Under the pieces are notes generated by a model. That model had not been told where the DNA came from. It did no database searches and saw only the letters and a program-made list of their open reading frames with translations. Shown piece by piece: positions 12,596 through 23,286 of a DNA stretch of 64,000 nt (position 1 is its first letter; each line of letters opens with the position of its first letter). The position numbers and the translations under genes were made by a program. The stretch is from Brachionus rotundiformis (taxonomy: Eukaryota > Rotifera > Eurotatoria > Ploima > Brachionidae), in contig JAESIW010000020.1 in the NCBI GenBank assembly GCA_016802295.1, positions 399,640 to 463,639 on the forward strand, read 5' to 3'.

Positions 12596-13770
12596 ATGTC
12601 ACCAACAAGCAACAATCCAAAATCACAAGCACCTAGACAATCACAAAGTATGTTTTATTATTTAATATTTTTTTATGTTTTTGAATTCTAATGTTTGAAT
12701 TTTTTTTGCTGTTGGAATTACTAAACCGGCTTTAGATAGACCAAGTGCTTTGAGACAAAATAAAAATGCAACAAACATTCAAGAATCTCAAAACAACGTT
12801 TGTACTTATTTTATTTTTATATTATGTGTTTATTTTTTTTATTAGAATGCTTCAAATTTTCTCAACGAAGTTTCAAAAAAAATCGACGGTCTTGTCTTTA
12901 GTTTTGATGATTTTCGTGTCACAATTGATCAGACTAAAACACAACTGAACACTTTTGAAAATCAGTTGCTTGAAAAAATCGAACGGTTTGATCGAATTCT
13001 AGCAAACATGTATACAAAGATTGAGCATTTAGAACAAACACAGCATGTCGCTACGGCGTCTTTGTCCGGTCAAAGTCGTTTTAGTCCTGAATTGATAAGT
13101 CAAGCTAAAGATCAATTAGGAATCGACCTAACTGTTGACTTGGTATTATTTAATTATTATTTTAATATCAATTTATTTATTATTATTATTAGGTCTACAA
13201 CGGCAAAAATCTTCTTGCACTTGTTCCATTCAACAAGAACAACATTAACATTTATGGCACAAAGTTGATTGGTAAACTTTTCACAAAAAAAGAACTATCC
13301 GAGGGTACGATTGAACCAACAAGGACACAAACTCCAGCTCTAGATCCAGTTCGAATAAATCTAATTAAAGGTATTTTTTCATTCAAGTTAAAAAAATATT
13401 TAAATATTAATTTTAAAAATCTTTAAAAGCATGTTATATGAAAAAATTAAAGACCGTTGAAGCATTCACTGACAACTGGGACAGTGTCATTAAGTCGCTT
13501 AGGCAAAAATGCCTGGATGCAAAAAAATATCTAACTAAGCGTTAGATTTATTAATTTTTAATATTCAAATTTTGTAGTTTTTTTAAAGATCCAGAAGCTG
13601 GTGACTCCATGGACGATGCAAATGATGATTCAAGACCTTTAAATGAAACCCAGGGCGTTCAAGACTCCATTCCTTCAAACCAAACTCCAGCAGACCTATC
13701 GGCATTAGATCAAACACAAATCGAACAACAAGAGCTTGACATCAATATGAATTCCTTGCCGCCATATTAA
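12596..13770 (+). CDS. Transposon-carried BEN-domain protein
   Basis: Intron-split gene with ATG at 12596 and stop at 13768-13770. Clear exons are 12846-13142, 13193-13370, 13430-13539 and about 13590-13770, joined in phase. The middle exon is a coiled coil (repeated Q-x-x-x-L and E-K-I-E patterns). The 13193-13539 part has BEN-domain features: VYNGKNLLALVPF, then KLIGKLFTKKEL, then AFTDNWDSVIKSLRQKCLDA. BEN domains bind DNA or chromatin. The acidic tail ends in NSLPPY. The second exon, near 12720-12788, lacks an obvious AG acceptor just before it, so that splice site may be mutated. Its location in the element beside the transposase suggests a job like the accessory binding protein of plant CACTA elements, recognising subterminal repeats; that role is inference. 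Confidence 0.65.
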
Positions 13771-14356
13771 GTCCCAGCATATTTAATTTTTTTTTCCTAT
13801 TATTCAATTAGTTTTTTTTTTGATTTCTATATTATTTGTTTTGTTTTGAATTATTTTGTTATTTTTATTATTTTCCTTTAGCTTTAATTTCTTTATAGTT
13901 TTTATTTTTTGATTTTTTTTCTTTTATGATTTAAATAAATAGATTTTGATCTAGCTTAAATTCAAAATTTTTTTATTCCACCAAACCCTTAGAATGTCCT
14001 TAGGATATCCTAGATAAGAACTTGAAAGATCCTTACATTTCCTAAAATTTGAATTGTTTGATTATTGATTTATAGTTTTTAGGAATTAATAGGATCCCAT
14101 AAGATCCTATATTCTTATAGGACTTTTAAGGAAATTTAGCTAGGATCTTATACCGTCCTGGACTAGGATCCTATACTGTCCTGTACTAGGATTTTGACTA
14201 GGAAATGACCCAGAATCCTATCAGGAAACTTGATAGGATACTATTTAAGATCCAGTTAAGAATTCGTCTTTGGGTACCTTGTCAAGCCAAGTAAAATTAA
14301 ATGCTCGGTCTTTAATCTTTTAAATTAAATAAAATTAAAATATTAAATTAAAATTT

Positions 14357-15028
14357 TTATTTTTTATTTGATTGTTGAGGTTTTTTTTTCTTTTTACAAG
14401 ATAGTGGATTTGGTTGTTTGGCCTTCTTTTTCCTGTGTACTCGCTTCACTTGTGGTCTTTGCTCATTGAGTTTCTTTTTTAATTCTTTTATGGTTTTCAT
14501 CTCGTCATATTTAGGAGCAAGTTTTCCCTTAAGTTTTTTATTGACCAATTTATCGTTTATTTCAGAGGGTTTTTCCAAATTAATCGCATTGTGCGATATT
14601 ATCATTAGCGGTGTCCCAGGTACATTGCGGACTATATCCTTCAAACTTTCACTTTGAGTAGCAACAATGTACTTTATGTCACCTGATTCTGTGATCAAAT
14701 TTTTAAAACACTTTTCTGAACTAACAAAATTTCGCTTGTGTTTACACTCAACCAGTTGGTATTGTTTTAAAATGAGCATGGCACCTCGCGTTGGTTTTCC
14801 CAGAATTTCTGTCTCATGTATTGCGCATTTGGTAGTCAGTAGTTTACATTTATTATCCTTTACATCGAAAAACTTGGGCATTTGCTCGGCTAAGTTTATT
14901 TTGCAATTGAGGGCCTCGTTGGCAAATGTTCCATCAATTAGGACATTATAGCCTTTGGTGTCCAAATTAAAGTTGGATCTGTAGTATTTGAGAACACGTT
15001 TTGTATGTTTGTGACGCCGGATTTTCAT
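14357..15028 (-). CDS. UTP23: rRNA-processing protein UTP23
   Basis: A 223-residue, intronless UTP23 homologue. UTP23 is a nucleolar small-subunit processome factor with a degenerate PIN-like fold that acts on the 18S pre-rRNA and snR30/U17. The N-terminus MKIRRHKHTKRVLKYYRSNF matches the family start, so the methionine at 15028 is the right one. Further blocks: VLIDGTFANEAL (PIN strand with aspartate), LLTTKCAIHETEILGKPTRG, LVECKHKRNF followed by SSEKCF (zinc-binding C-x-H...C region), YIVATQSESLKDIVRNVPG, and PLMIISHNAINLEKPS. The C-terminal 50 residues are lysine-rich, as usual for a nucleolar protein. The gene ends 80 bp from the right end of the EnSpm-like transposon. Confidence 0.93.
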   Translation of the reverse strand: MKIRRHKHTKRVLKYYRSNFNLDTKGYNVLIDGTFANEALNCKINLAEQMPKFFDVKDNKCKLLTTKCAIHETEILGKPTRGAMLILKQYQLVECKHKRNFVSSEKCFKNLITESGDIKYIVATQSESLKDIVRNVPGTPLMIISHNAINLEKPSEINDKLVNKKLKGKLAPKYDEMKTIKELKKKLNEQRPQVKRVHRKKKAKQPNPLSCKKKKKPQQSNKK

Positions 15029-15353
15029 TGTCTATTTGGGTTTTTAAAACAATAATTAAATTTAATTAATTGAGAATTATTTGATAAAAAATTTTTGTGC
15101 TATGTTTTAAATTTTCATTCTCAACTTAACATTAACTTTAAATTGAACATTTTTTTTAATATTTTTTTTTGTAATAATGGCCTATGATTCACAATTTTAT
15201 TAACTTTTTTTTTTAAGTTTTTTTTTAAGCCTATAAATGAAAGATAATTTATGGGAAAATTGATAATAAAATTTTTTCTAATTAAAATAAAATTATAAAA
15301 ATTTGTCATTATTGGAGCAAATTCTTATTGAAAAAATTTAAAAATTAAATTAA

Positions 15354-15581
15354 GACCTGACAATTTTTTAAAGATGAGCTTTACAGAAGAACTAAATCAG
15401 AGCCGATGAGCCAATGTATAATAAAATAAAATAATAACCTTTCAATTTAATTCATAAAAAATTAAATTAATTGACAAGTATAAAAATTGACAGTCTTTTA
15501 TTATTTTATTTTATAATACATTGGCTCATCGGCTCTGATTTAGTTCTTCTGTAAAGCTCATTTTTTAAAAATTGTCAGGTC
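15354..15581. repeat. Long inverted repeat (foldback) element
   Basis: Arms of roughly 85 bp, 15354-15440 and 15495-15581, are nearly perfect reverse complements. The outer ends read GACCTGACAATTTTT and the inner parts share CAGAGCCGATGAGCCAATGT. The loop is about 55 bp. It could fold into a strong hairpin and looks like a foldback MITE. I see no convincing flanking target duplication. It lies upstream of UTP23 and downstream of nothing transcribed towards it. Confidence 0.8.
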
Positions 15582-16497
15582 TTTATTTATCCTTTATAGA
15601 ATTTACAATCTGTAATTAAAGTGATTAAGTAACTGAAAGGTTATAAATTTATAAGCTATAGGGTTAATGTTAAGCTCTTAGCAGAAAATATCAATTTAAA
15701 TTTAAGATAAATTTTAATTTTTATTTAATTAGTTTTTTATTTTTTTTCCATAAACTAAATCAAATATTATTTTTGAAAATAGAATAATTTAAAAAAAAAC
15801 ATTATTGAAATTTTAATAAAAGAAGCTATAAATTAATAGGTTTAGCATAAACTCTATGGTATTAAACTTAGCCAATTTTTATCTCCTTATCGACTTGTGT
15901 AAATCTTCAAAAGTAACCATGGCTGATTTTTGCTTTCTAATTATCTCCTGTTCGAATTTTTCGTCATTTCAATGCCATTTTCCCATGAAAACCGTATTTA
16001 TTAGTAAGACCAAATTTAATTAATTGTGTTAATAAAAATTATTTAAAATTTTAAAATATTTGAAATAATTTTACTAATTTTTTATCGACCCTAATCCTAC
16101 CCTAAACCCGAAAATGCAAATTAATTTAATATTTTATTAATCAAATTTTTTATTTGAATTTTTCAGATACAGATACAAAAATAATAGATAGTTATTTGAT
16201 TTTTTTAATTTTTAAATTCTTATCAACCTGATCAATATCTTCAAAAATCATAAGTAATCAATGAAAAATATTTAATAAATATTTTGTATCTTGAGATTTA
16301 AAAGATTTAAAGATACAATATATTTTTTTTATCAATAATTATTGATAAATGGGCATCAGCTTATCAGTTGATAAAAAGTTAATTCATTGATCTACTTTCC
16401 AAATTTTTATCAATTTTTAAGACTTTTTATATTAAATTTTAACAATTTCGTTTGAATGCATTTTTATAATAATCTATCTTAAATTATACTGATAAAA
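15582..16497. other. AT-rich intergenic before secreted-protein gene
   Basis: No coding potential is seen. The interval has several TGATAA/TTATCA clusters around 16320-16390. It includes the presumed promoter of the secreted PAN-type gene, but no specific element can be named. Confidence 0.4.
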
Positions 16498-17481
16498 ATG
16501 AAAAAATTAATTCTTATATTTGTCTTTGTTTACAGCGTGCACTCGCAGATAGACGTTGGTAGTGATTTGATGCGGCGTGTAATGGTCAAAATGCACACGC
16601 GAGTCGACCAGCTTATGTTTTCCTTGCTAGATACCTGGAAAAAATCAGATTTGGACATGGTAAACTACACATTTCTCGACCAATACTCTTTTGATGACAT
16701 GAACAAAATAATGTACAACATTGATCAAGCCAAAACTGCAGCTAACCAAGATTTAGTCACCTATTTAATTGATTTGCTGCTTAACCGGGTCGAATTGTGG
16801 CAGTTTGGCAAAGAATTGTCTTGTGAATGGTGTCTGGCTAGCAAAAAGCTCAATAAGATGGAAAGTGATTATTTGATAGATAAATCAAAGCCTACACTTC
16901 AACAAAATTTGGTACATGTGCAAAAGATGTTTTCCGAGATTGGTCTACCTAAGATGGCTTTCGCAGAGTTTAGAACTTCAAACGAGCTCAGAATATTTCT
17001 TACCAAGTCGATAGAGATATCAAAAAGAAAGCTTTTTCTATTACAGAAATCCAAGTTTTTTGCTTTCAAAGTGTGGAAAACAAGTGGCACTGAGCTGCAC
17101 AGTAACTTAATGGACATGAATTCAAGTATTTTGACCGATGTGTTTCCGGCTCCTTGTGTGCTCTACTACCCGCTGGTACTAACCGACTCTCGGTGGGTAG
17201 ATCTGAATGAAAGAATCATTACTCTCGAGATGGAACAGACAGAAGGAAGTGTGTATTATAAAGGTATCAGGTTGGTCAATCATTTCAAGTATGTTCGTGT
17301 AAAATCAGTCAAAGAATGCTTTGAAAAGTGCCTAGAAAATGAAGCCTGTGCCGCCATAACCTACAGACCTATAAACAAAGATGGATGCCATTTTTATAGA
17401 AGTGATGAGTTTAAAGTGGTCAAGGATCCCGAATGGGTATCTGCTTCAAATTATAATTTACTTTCGTTTTTAAAGTATTAA
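16498..17481 (+). CDS. Secreted protein with PAN/apple-like C-terminus
   Basis: A 327-residue intronless frame. The first 16 residues (MKKLILIFVFVYSVHS) form a typical signal peptide with cleavage before QID. The middle is mostly alpha-helical by its heptad-like spacing and includes a cysteine pair (CEWC). Residues about 250-320 look like a PAN/apple domain: FKYVRVKSVKECFEKC, then ENEACAAITYRP, then GCHFYRSDE. This gives the usual C...C...C...C spacing with the A-x-x-Y-x-P core. PAN domains bind proteins or carbohydrates outside the cell. No transmembrane segment follows, so a secreted product is expected. Base composition is richer in G+C than the flanks. The exact family and ligand are unknown. 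Confidence 0.7.
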   Translation: MKKLILIFVFVYSVHSQIDVGSDLMRRVMVKMHTRVDQLMFSLLDTWKKSDLDMVNYTFLDQYSFDDMNKIMYNIDQAKTAANQDLVTYLIDLLLNRVELWQFGKELSCEWCLASKKLNKMESDYLIDKSKPTLQQNLVHVQKMFSEIGLPKMAFAEFRTSNELRIFLTKSIEISKRKLFLLQKSKFFAFKVWKTSGTELHSNLMDMNSSILTDVFPAPCVLYYPLVLTDSRWVDLNERIITLEMEQTEGSVYYKGIRLVNHFKYVRVKSVKECFEKCLENEACAAITYRPINKDGCHFYRSDEFKVVKDPEWVSASNYNLLSFLKY

Positions 17482-18600
17482 TTAAAAAATATTTTATTTT
17501 TTTCTGCACTCAATTTAATAAATTAATAATTTAAATTTAATAAATAACCAACAAATTTTACGAATTTACTAGCAGATCTATTTAAAATAAAAAAGTGTTA
17601 TGACCGAGAAAAGGGATTAAACTAAATTAAAAGATGAATTCAGGGTGATAATTTTTTATTTACTTCTCGTTGCCGTGAATTATGTAAATAACTGTGAATA
17701 TGATATTTAAAAAAAAAAGAAAATTAATTAATTATTTTTTAGAATTAATGAATAGAAATTAAATATTTAAATTTTTTTAAGTTGCTTCTAAGTAGCTGAT
17801 TTGATGAAATGTGGTCCAAATGTTGTATTTCTCTCAAAAACTACAACTAAATGTCTATAGTTCCACAGTGCAATACAATGATCTCATGCGCTTAGCAAGT
17901 CGTTAGTATTTAACACTGTGTAAAATATTAGACATACGCGATTAGAAAAAAAACTTGAGAAATATTTCATTTTATTTTCTTTTCTCCTTTTCTTTATTAT
18001 TTGTTCAGGCTAGAAGTGGCCATTTATTAATAAATGTACTATTACTTAATTATTAATTTTCTTTATTATTTGTGTTATAACTGCAAACCACCAAATCCTC
18101 ACCGATCCGGGCAAACTTATTTATTTATTTATTTAGGGTTTATAACACAAAATCAAAAAAATCTCTTTCTAAACAATCCGCTTGATGACATTTCTTAATG
18201 GTAGAAAAGTGTTTCTGTAAAATGGTGCAACACTCAAGAAACTAAACGCCAATGTACTAGCTTTTTGTATTTGGAAGATATTTTCAGATTCTGTAGGCAA
18301 ATGTCATTGGTACTAGTGTTATTTTTCTCTAATTGTCATCTAACATTTTGTTTCCTTTGCTACCAATCGCTAGCAAAGTGTTTTGCGGAATAATTCTGGG
18401 AAAAATTAGAGCTGTTTTGGACGCAATACATAGAGAAGATCAGACAGGATTTAGGCATTGTGAAATTTCCAATACAAAAATAAAATGTGTCAAATTTTTT
18501 TAATCAAATTAACATTTATTGTCAATAAATGTCAGCTAATTGACCAAAAGAATTTTTTTTAATTAAAAAACAAAATATTATTTTAGTAGACGAGATTATA
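17482..18600. other. Intergenic with dispersed repeat copy
   Basis: No gene is seen. Bases 17810-17940 resemble 63380-63500 (shared CTCTCAA...ACTACAAC, TAAATGTCTA, ACAGTGCAATA and GTGTAAAATATTAG blocks), so this is a dispersed repeat of unknown class. A TTTA-type microsatellite lies near 18118-18136. Confidence 0.5.
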
Positions 18601-18659
18601 ATCAAAATATATTTCTATTAAACAAAATATTAATTTCTTACTTAAATTTTCTTATTGTT

Positions 18660-19635
18660 AATAGAATTTTTTATATATCAAAAGCATTTGACAATGTCTG
18701 AATTGAGGATCTTATTTGTAAGCTTATAAAAATTAATCATAGATCATTTCTGAATTTGATATATTTAGAAGTAAATGTAGATGGATACTTCAGTGACCAA
18801 TATCCAGTTAGAACAGGGCTGTGTAATTAGTCCTCTTCCATTTAACATATTTATCAGCGATATGCCAAAAAGGAACACAACGAATAGCCAATACTCCCTG
18901 CAGATGATATTTTAAAAAAGAGAAGAAATCTTGAGATTACAGAACTTGAAAAGTGGCTTTTGAAATGGAAGATGAAAATTTCAGTTGAAACGTTTTGCTA
19001 CATGATTACATCAGAAAATTCAAAAGAAAAAACTGATTTCGATCTAAAAATATATAAAAATAGCCATAATCAATGTAATGTCTCAGCTTAGCTGCAATCA
19101 CAAAGACTAAATTATATTTGCTTTATTTATTATATATTTTAATTTTAATTTTATACTGATTGATTTTTTTACTAAAATGGGGGATGCACAATCAAGTAAG
19201 GTTTTTGGTGATTTTGTTTGATTCAAAATCAAACTTCACTCCCATGTAAATTTAATTAAATATCCATCAAAAAATGGGATCCTGATTTTAAGAAATCTTA
19301 ATAAATCTTTAATTGGCTCAATCTTGGACTTTTCTTTCCCATGTTTAAATTCTATATCTGATGCCAACTTGAAAAGAATCCAAGTTATTCAAAATTCAGC
19401 GGTACGGTCTATATTAAAACTAAAGTATGATATTTCATCTAACATTATCCATCATGAGGCCATAAATAAACTTAAACTTCATACTATCACGAATCGACTT
19501 TTTGAATTAAGTGAAAGATATGACAGGAAAGGACTGGTTAATTCGGCTCCTCTGGTGGTAAGACTATTAAATACAAAGCAGGTTTTGAATCAAGGCCAAA
19601 ACTTTACTCCAATCCACTGTGTAATTGCTACCTAA
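18660..19635 (+). pseudogene. Degenerate LINE (reverse transcriptase remnant)
   Basis: Scattered plus-strand matches to non-LTR reverse transcriptase: the 'IYQKAFD'-like block near 18675-18700, and a block near 18810-18870 resembling the RT segment just before the catalytic YADD region. The 103-residue open frame at 19324-19635 contains LKRIQVIQNSAVRSILKLKY and HEAINKLKLHTITNRLFELSE, the conserved tail after the RT domain. Many frameshifts and stops show a dead, truncated element. Confidence 0.65.
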
Positions 19636-19686
19636 ATATCTCTTTTTTCAGCTGAATCTTCAGATATTCAATCATAAATAATCTGA

Positions 19687-19870
19687 GCAAAGTAAAATTT
19701 TTGATCAAATTTCAAGCGCTCAATCTTGCTCAAACATTTCAGATGCGCAATTAAATTTCATCTCAAATTTTTTATTCTTTTAACATTTTAACGCTTTATT
19801 TTTAAACTTTTTAAAAATGATTGTAATTTCAAAAAATGCATTGAAATTTAATTGTTCATTTAATCTGTCA
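19687..19870. repeat. Truncated MITE (same family as 47631-47845)
   Basis: Begins with GCAAAGTAAAATTTTTGATC and follows the left half of the complete copy at 47631-47845 closely (CAAGCGCTCAATCTTGCTC, GATGCGCAATTAAATTTCAT). The right inverted arm stops after the GAAATTTAATTG block, so the copy is incomplete. Confidence 0.65.
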
Positions 19871-20554
19871 CTTTTTGTTACAATTAATCTTTTTTATTAA
19901 AACTTATTTTAATTAATCTTTTTCTATTAAATTTAATTTTTAAATTTGTTTATGATTTTTTGATTTATATTTTTTATACTTTAAGGAGCTTTTGCTACCA
20001 AAAATCAGTTCGATTAGAACATATCATCTGGTCAAGCACCATAAACAAATAATGTCTTGTCTAATTATTAAATAATTTTTATTGTAATTAAATATATTAT
20101 CTAGTATTTTAATATCTTAAAATAACTAAATAAAAGGAGTGATTTTATTCAAGGGCATTTGATTAACATTGAATGTTGAAAAATTGATTTAAAAAAAGTC
20201 ACTTTGTAATTATATATTTGACATTTATGTGACAATTTCAAATGATTTATTCACAAATAAATAAAATATTTTATTATTTATAGTCTATGTTAATAAATTT
20301 TCTCTTTATTCTCTCTTCTCCTTCGAAGAGGTCAGCTACTTAGAACAACACTAATCAGACAAAAAAAATTACCACACAATGAACTAATTTTTGTCCAATA
20401 GTTTATAGCCGGATATGTGTGTGTATACTTTAAAATGGACATTCAAAATGGCGATCAGACTGATCAATAGTTTACTACAAAATTTATTTATGTATTTATA
20501 ACTCGATATTTTGTTGATTAGAATTCATTTTTGAAAGACACGAATCTCCACGAA
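19871..20554. other. Intergenic, upstream of hnRNP gene
   Basis: AT-rich with no gene. It includes the presumed promoter and 5' untranslated region of the hnRNP gene starting at 20555. A GT-rich patch (GATATGTGTGTGTATAC) lies near 20412. Confidence 0.4.
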
Positions 20555-21613
20555 ATGAACCCGGAAAATTTGGCCGACAATCAAGACGTGAACATGGTTC
20601 AAGAGAATACGGGAGATTCCCAACAAGCAGTCAATGTGGACCCTGCCCAGCTGGAGCCTGAACAATTCAGAAAGGTGTTCATCGGCGGTCTGAGCTTCAA
20701 GACCGACGACGAGGCCTTCAAGAGCTATTTTTCGCGATTTGGTCAGCTAATGGACTATGTGGTAATGAAGGACAAGGAGTCGGGCAAGAGCCGCGGCTTC
20801 GGATTTGTGACTTATGCCAACTCGTCCCAAGTAGACGAGCTCATGAAGAACCGTCCTCACATAATCGACGGCCGACAAATCGAGCCCAAACGAGCCACTC
20901 CCAGAGAGGACTCTGGCCGCCAAGAGGTCCAGGCCACTGTCAAAAAGCTCTTTGTCGGAGGCATTAGAGACAGCATAAATGAAGAAGATTTGAAGTCATA
21001 CTTTGGCACTTATGGCAACATAACTGACTGTGTTATAATGAGAGACAAAGAAAAGAACACTTCCAGAGGCTTTGGCTTTGTAACGTTTGATGACTATGAT
21101 CCAGTAGATAAGATAATAATTGAGAAACATCACACTGTCAATGGTCTCAATCTGCAGTGTCAAAAAGCCTTGCCCAAAGACGGCAACCAGACTAACAACA
21201 AGTCGCATCAGAACAGGGGAGGTCATCAGAATTTTAATGGCTATAATAACAATGGTTTTATGAACAATAATAGAAATGGATCTTTTCCCATGAACAACAA
21301 TTATAATGGCAATGGAATGAATTTTGGCAATTTTAACCAATTTCCCATGGGAGGTAATAAGATGAATGGAAATCGAAATGGGAATGGGAATTCGGGTGGT
21401 CCGGTTAGGCCCGGAAAGTTTGGTAATCGGCAACAGGGTCCGTACGGTGGACCGAATAGAGGCGGTCCCAAGGGACAAAAGGGAAGGGGCTTTAATAGAG
21501 GTAATGGGAAAAATATGAATAACATGAATCCTATGAATCAGATGCCAAATATGAATATGAATATGAACCAAATGAATCCGATGAATCCAATGATGGGAAA
21601 TAATGTCATGTAA
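20555..21613 (+). CDS. hnRNP A-type RNA-binding protein, copy 1
   Basis: A 352-residue, two-RRM nuclear RNA-binding protein of the hnRNP A/B class (A1, A2/B1, Drosophila Hrb-like), which package pre-mRNA and influence splicing and export. The ATG at 20555 (MNPENLADNQ) is chosen; the frame is open slightly upstream but from a TTG. RRM1 has RNP2 KVFIGGL and RNP1 KSRGFGFVTY. RRM2 has KLFVGGI and TSRGFGFVTF. The linker GRQIEPKRATPREDSG and the block DPVDKIIIEKHHTVNG are diagnostic of the A1 subfamily. The C-terminal third is asparagine/glycine/methionine-rich with RG pairs, a low-complexity tail expected to drive condensates. The gene is intronless here. It is one of four related genes in the window and is the most diverged in its tail. 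A possible poly(A) signal AATAAA lies at 21712. Confidence 0.92.
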   Translation: MNPENLADNQDVNMVQENTGDSQQAVNVDPAQLEPEQFRKVFIGGLSFKTDDEAFKSYFSRFGQLMDYVVMKDKESGKSRGFGFVTYANSSQVDELMKNRPHIIDGRQIEPKRATPREDSGRQEVQATVKKLFVGGIRDSINEEDLKSYFGTYGNITDCVIMRDKEKNTSRGFGFVTFDDYDPVDKIIIEKHHTVNGLNLQCQKALPKDGNQTNNKSHQNRGGHQNFNGYNNNGFMNNNRNGSFPMNNNYNGNGMNFGNFNQFPMGGNKMNGNRNGNGNSGGPVRPGKFGNRQQGPYGGPNRGGPKGQKGRGFNRGNGKNMNNMNPMNQMPNMNMNMNQMNPMNPMMGNNVM

Positions 21614-21835
21614 TGGTTGTGTGTATTCTTTCAAGCTGAATTATAATCTTATATCTATTTTATGTATCTTTTTACTTGTTGATTTTTATTGATTTTTTAA
21701 AATATTGAGTTAATAAATCAAGTTCTTTATTTAAAAAAAATTTTTATTATTATTATTGCTAATTAAGTGAGAATAGTCAACAAAAGTAAATAATTTTTAA
21801 CTTATAGTATAAACCATTCCAAAGTTGATTTTTTT

Positions 21836-22440
21836 TTAAAGTTAGAGAGCAATCGTATTTTGGGTATGATCAGAAGAAGTTTCAGGAATTTAAATATTGA
21901 TACATTGAGGATGCTCTATACAGCAGTGATTAAACCTCATTTAGAGTTTGTCATAAGCTCGTGACTACCTTTTCTAGAAAAATACATTTCTCAAATCGAA
22001 GAATGACAAAAATAATCCCTTCTTTCGAAAATTTGACTACTCGAAAAGACTTGAAATGCTAAATTTAACTAATCTCAAAGTTAGAAGGATGAGAGGAGAC
22101 TTATTTCTTAACAAATCGAGTAGTTAATTCCTGCAATAGTCTACCTCAGTACATCATCAATTCCAATTCAATCATTAAATTCAAAATTAACCTTAACACT
22201 CAAAGGACCGGCTATTTATATCAAAAACTTTGTTTAAATTTTACATTAGTTTCATAAAAGTCTGTAAAATTAAAAGCATTATGTTTAAAAGACAATTTTC
22301 AGAGCTTTAAAATAAATATTAAAACACGTAAATATGATTGATCATTGATCAAAAAGTGTCAAATTGACACCGCCGGTCCTTTGAGTGTTAACAGATGGCT
22401 CAAGAAACAGTCTAATTTACTGAAATGACGTTAAACCAAT
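21836..22440 (+). pseudogene. LINE C-terminus, split by a TTAA MITE
   Basis: Plus-strand translation gives ILGMIRRSFRNLNIDTLRML then YTAVIKPHLEF, the post-RT segment of a LINE, followed after frameshifts by RVVNSCNSLPQYIINSNSI and the C-terminal helix. The element is interrupted at 22193 by a 191-bp insertion (22197-22387). Skipping that insertion joins FKINL to NRWLKKQSNLLK and a stop, the expected end of the LINE protein. Confidence 0.7.
22197..22387. mobile_element. piggyBac-type MITE with TTAA duplication
   Basis: The ends are perfect inverted repeats: CACTCAAAGGACCGGC at the left and its reverse complement GCCGGTCCTTTGAGTG at the right. TTAA is present on both sides (22193-22196 and 22388-22391). 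TTAA duplication is the hallmark of piggyBac superfamily insertions. The interior is noncoding, so it is a non-autonomous element. Confidence 0.85.
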
Positions 22441-22449
22441 AGGACATTT

Positions 22450-23230
22450 ACTACTACTGTATAGAATTAAACAGGTGGTATAGAATTAAAATTGACCAAA
22501 AAAAATTAGATAACTAAGACTTCATTCTTTCATTCCTGGATATTGCCTTACCATTTAATTCACATTTTTCAGCCTTGTTTGACACGGGATGCTATCCATA
22601 GTTATTACTAAATCACCCATTTGACATTCTTTTCTTAGACTTTGCTTAAGTGGGAAAGAGGATTTTTGTCCGATAAGTGAGATTGTCCAATACCCAATAA
22701 TCCAGATTACGGGAAATTAATTTTTAAAAAATTCGCTAATTTGCCATGTTTTTTTCTAATTTCAAATAAAGATTGATTTAAACAAAGCAAATTATTATCT
22801 ATTAAATTACTGGAATTTATATCAACACTTGAGTTTTTTTACTAAGATTATCTTTACATCTTTAGTATAATAGAATAATCAAAATTAAAATACAGTAGAA
22901 AAATTATTGAATAAATTGTTATTGTTTTCGAGGTTATTTGATTAAGAAAGTATTCACTTGTTTAAAGGAAATTAAAATTCAGTCGGAATTTCGAGGATTC
23001 CGGAATAGAGAGTTGCTGTATAGCGAGGTTAAACTGTCTTAGGTGAACACGAATCAGACTAGCGGCGTTCCACAAGGATCTGCTATACATCAATGACATC
23101 AGAATGATGATACGAAAATTCAAGCCAAATTAGATCAATTTACAATGCTAGATTAGTCTAATTTTCGACTAGTCAAAAAAGCTCCCAAAATTCAGAACCA
23201 CAGGGAGGTCACAGGGGCCATTTAAGACGT
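22450..23230. other. Repeat debris with RT and Tigger-like traces
   Basis: Near 23000-23035 the sequence GCTGTATAGCGAGGTTAAAC resembles the inverted end of pogo/Tigger elements. Near 23045-23105 a fragment reads TSGVPQGS then LYINDI, the core of a LINE reverse transcriptase with material deleted between. No intact gene is present. Confidence 0.45.
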
Positions 23231-23286
23231 TAAATATTAGGTTTTTAAATAAGTTTTATTTATTTATATAATTAAATTAAATATAA

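Larger units (their letters stand above)
9087..14276. mobile_element. EnSpm/CACTA-like DNA transposon with BEN gene
   Basis: A roughly 5.2-kb element with inverted ends. The left end reads TACCCAGGAACGAATTC from 9087. The right end, reverse-complemented from 14276, reads TACCCAAAGACGAATTC, 14 of 17 positions identical. A TA dinucleotide at both borders could be part of the repeat or a 2-bp target duplication. Subterminal blocks (9100-9540 and 13980-14260) are packed with AAGATC/AGGATC-type repeats, a hallmark of EnSpm/CACTA elements. The interior holds two convergent-to-edge genes starting from a shared central region near 12400-12590: a tnp2-type transposase (minus) and a BEN-domain protein (plus). 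Only one frameshift (an A-run near 12251) and one doubtful splice site are seen, so the copy is young. Confidence 0.75.

Noticed and set aside
16081..16110. CCCTAA-like sequence as an interstitial telomere repeat
   Set aside because: Only two or three imperfect units, no array.
20531..20554. Upstream extension of hnRNP copy 1
   Set aside because: The extension would start from TTG; a normal ATG is at 20555. The same applies to 35921 versus 35996.
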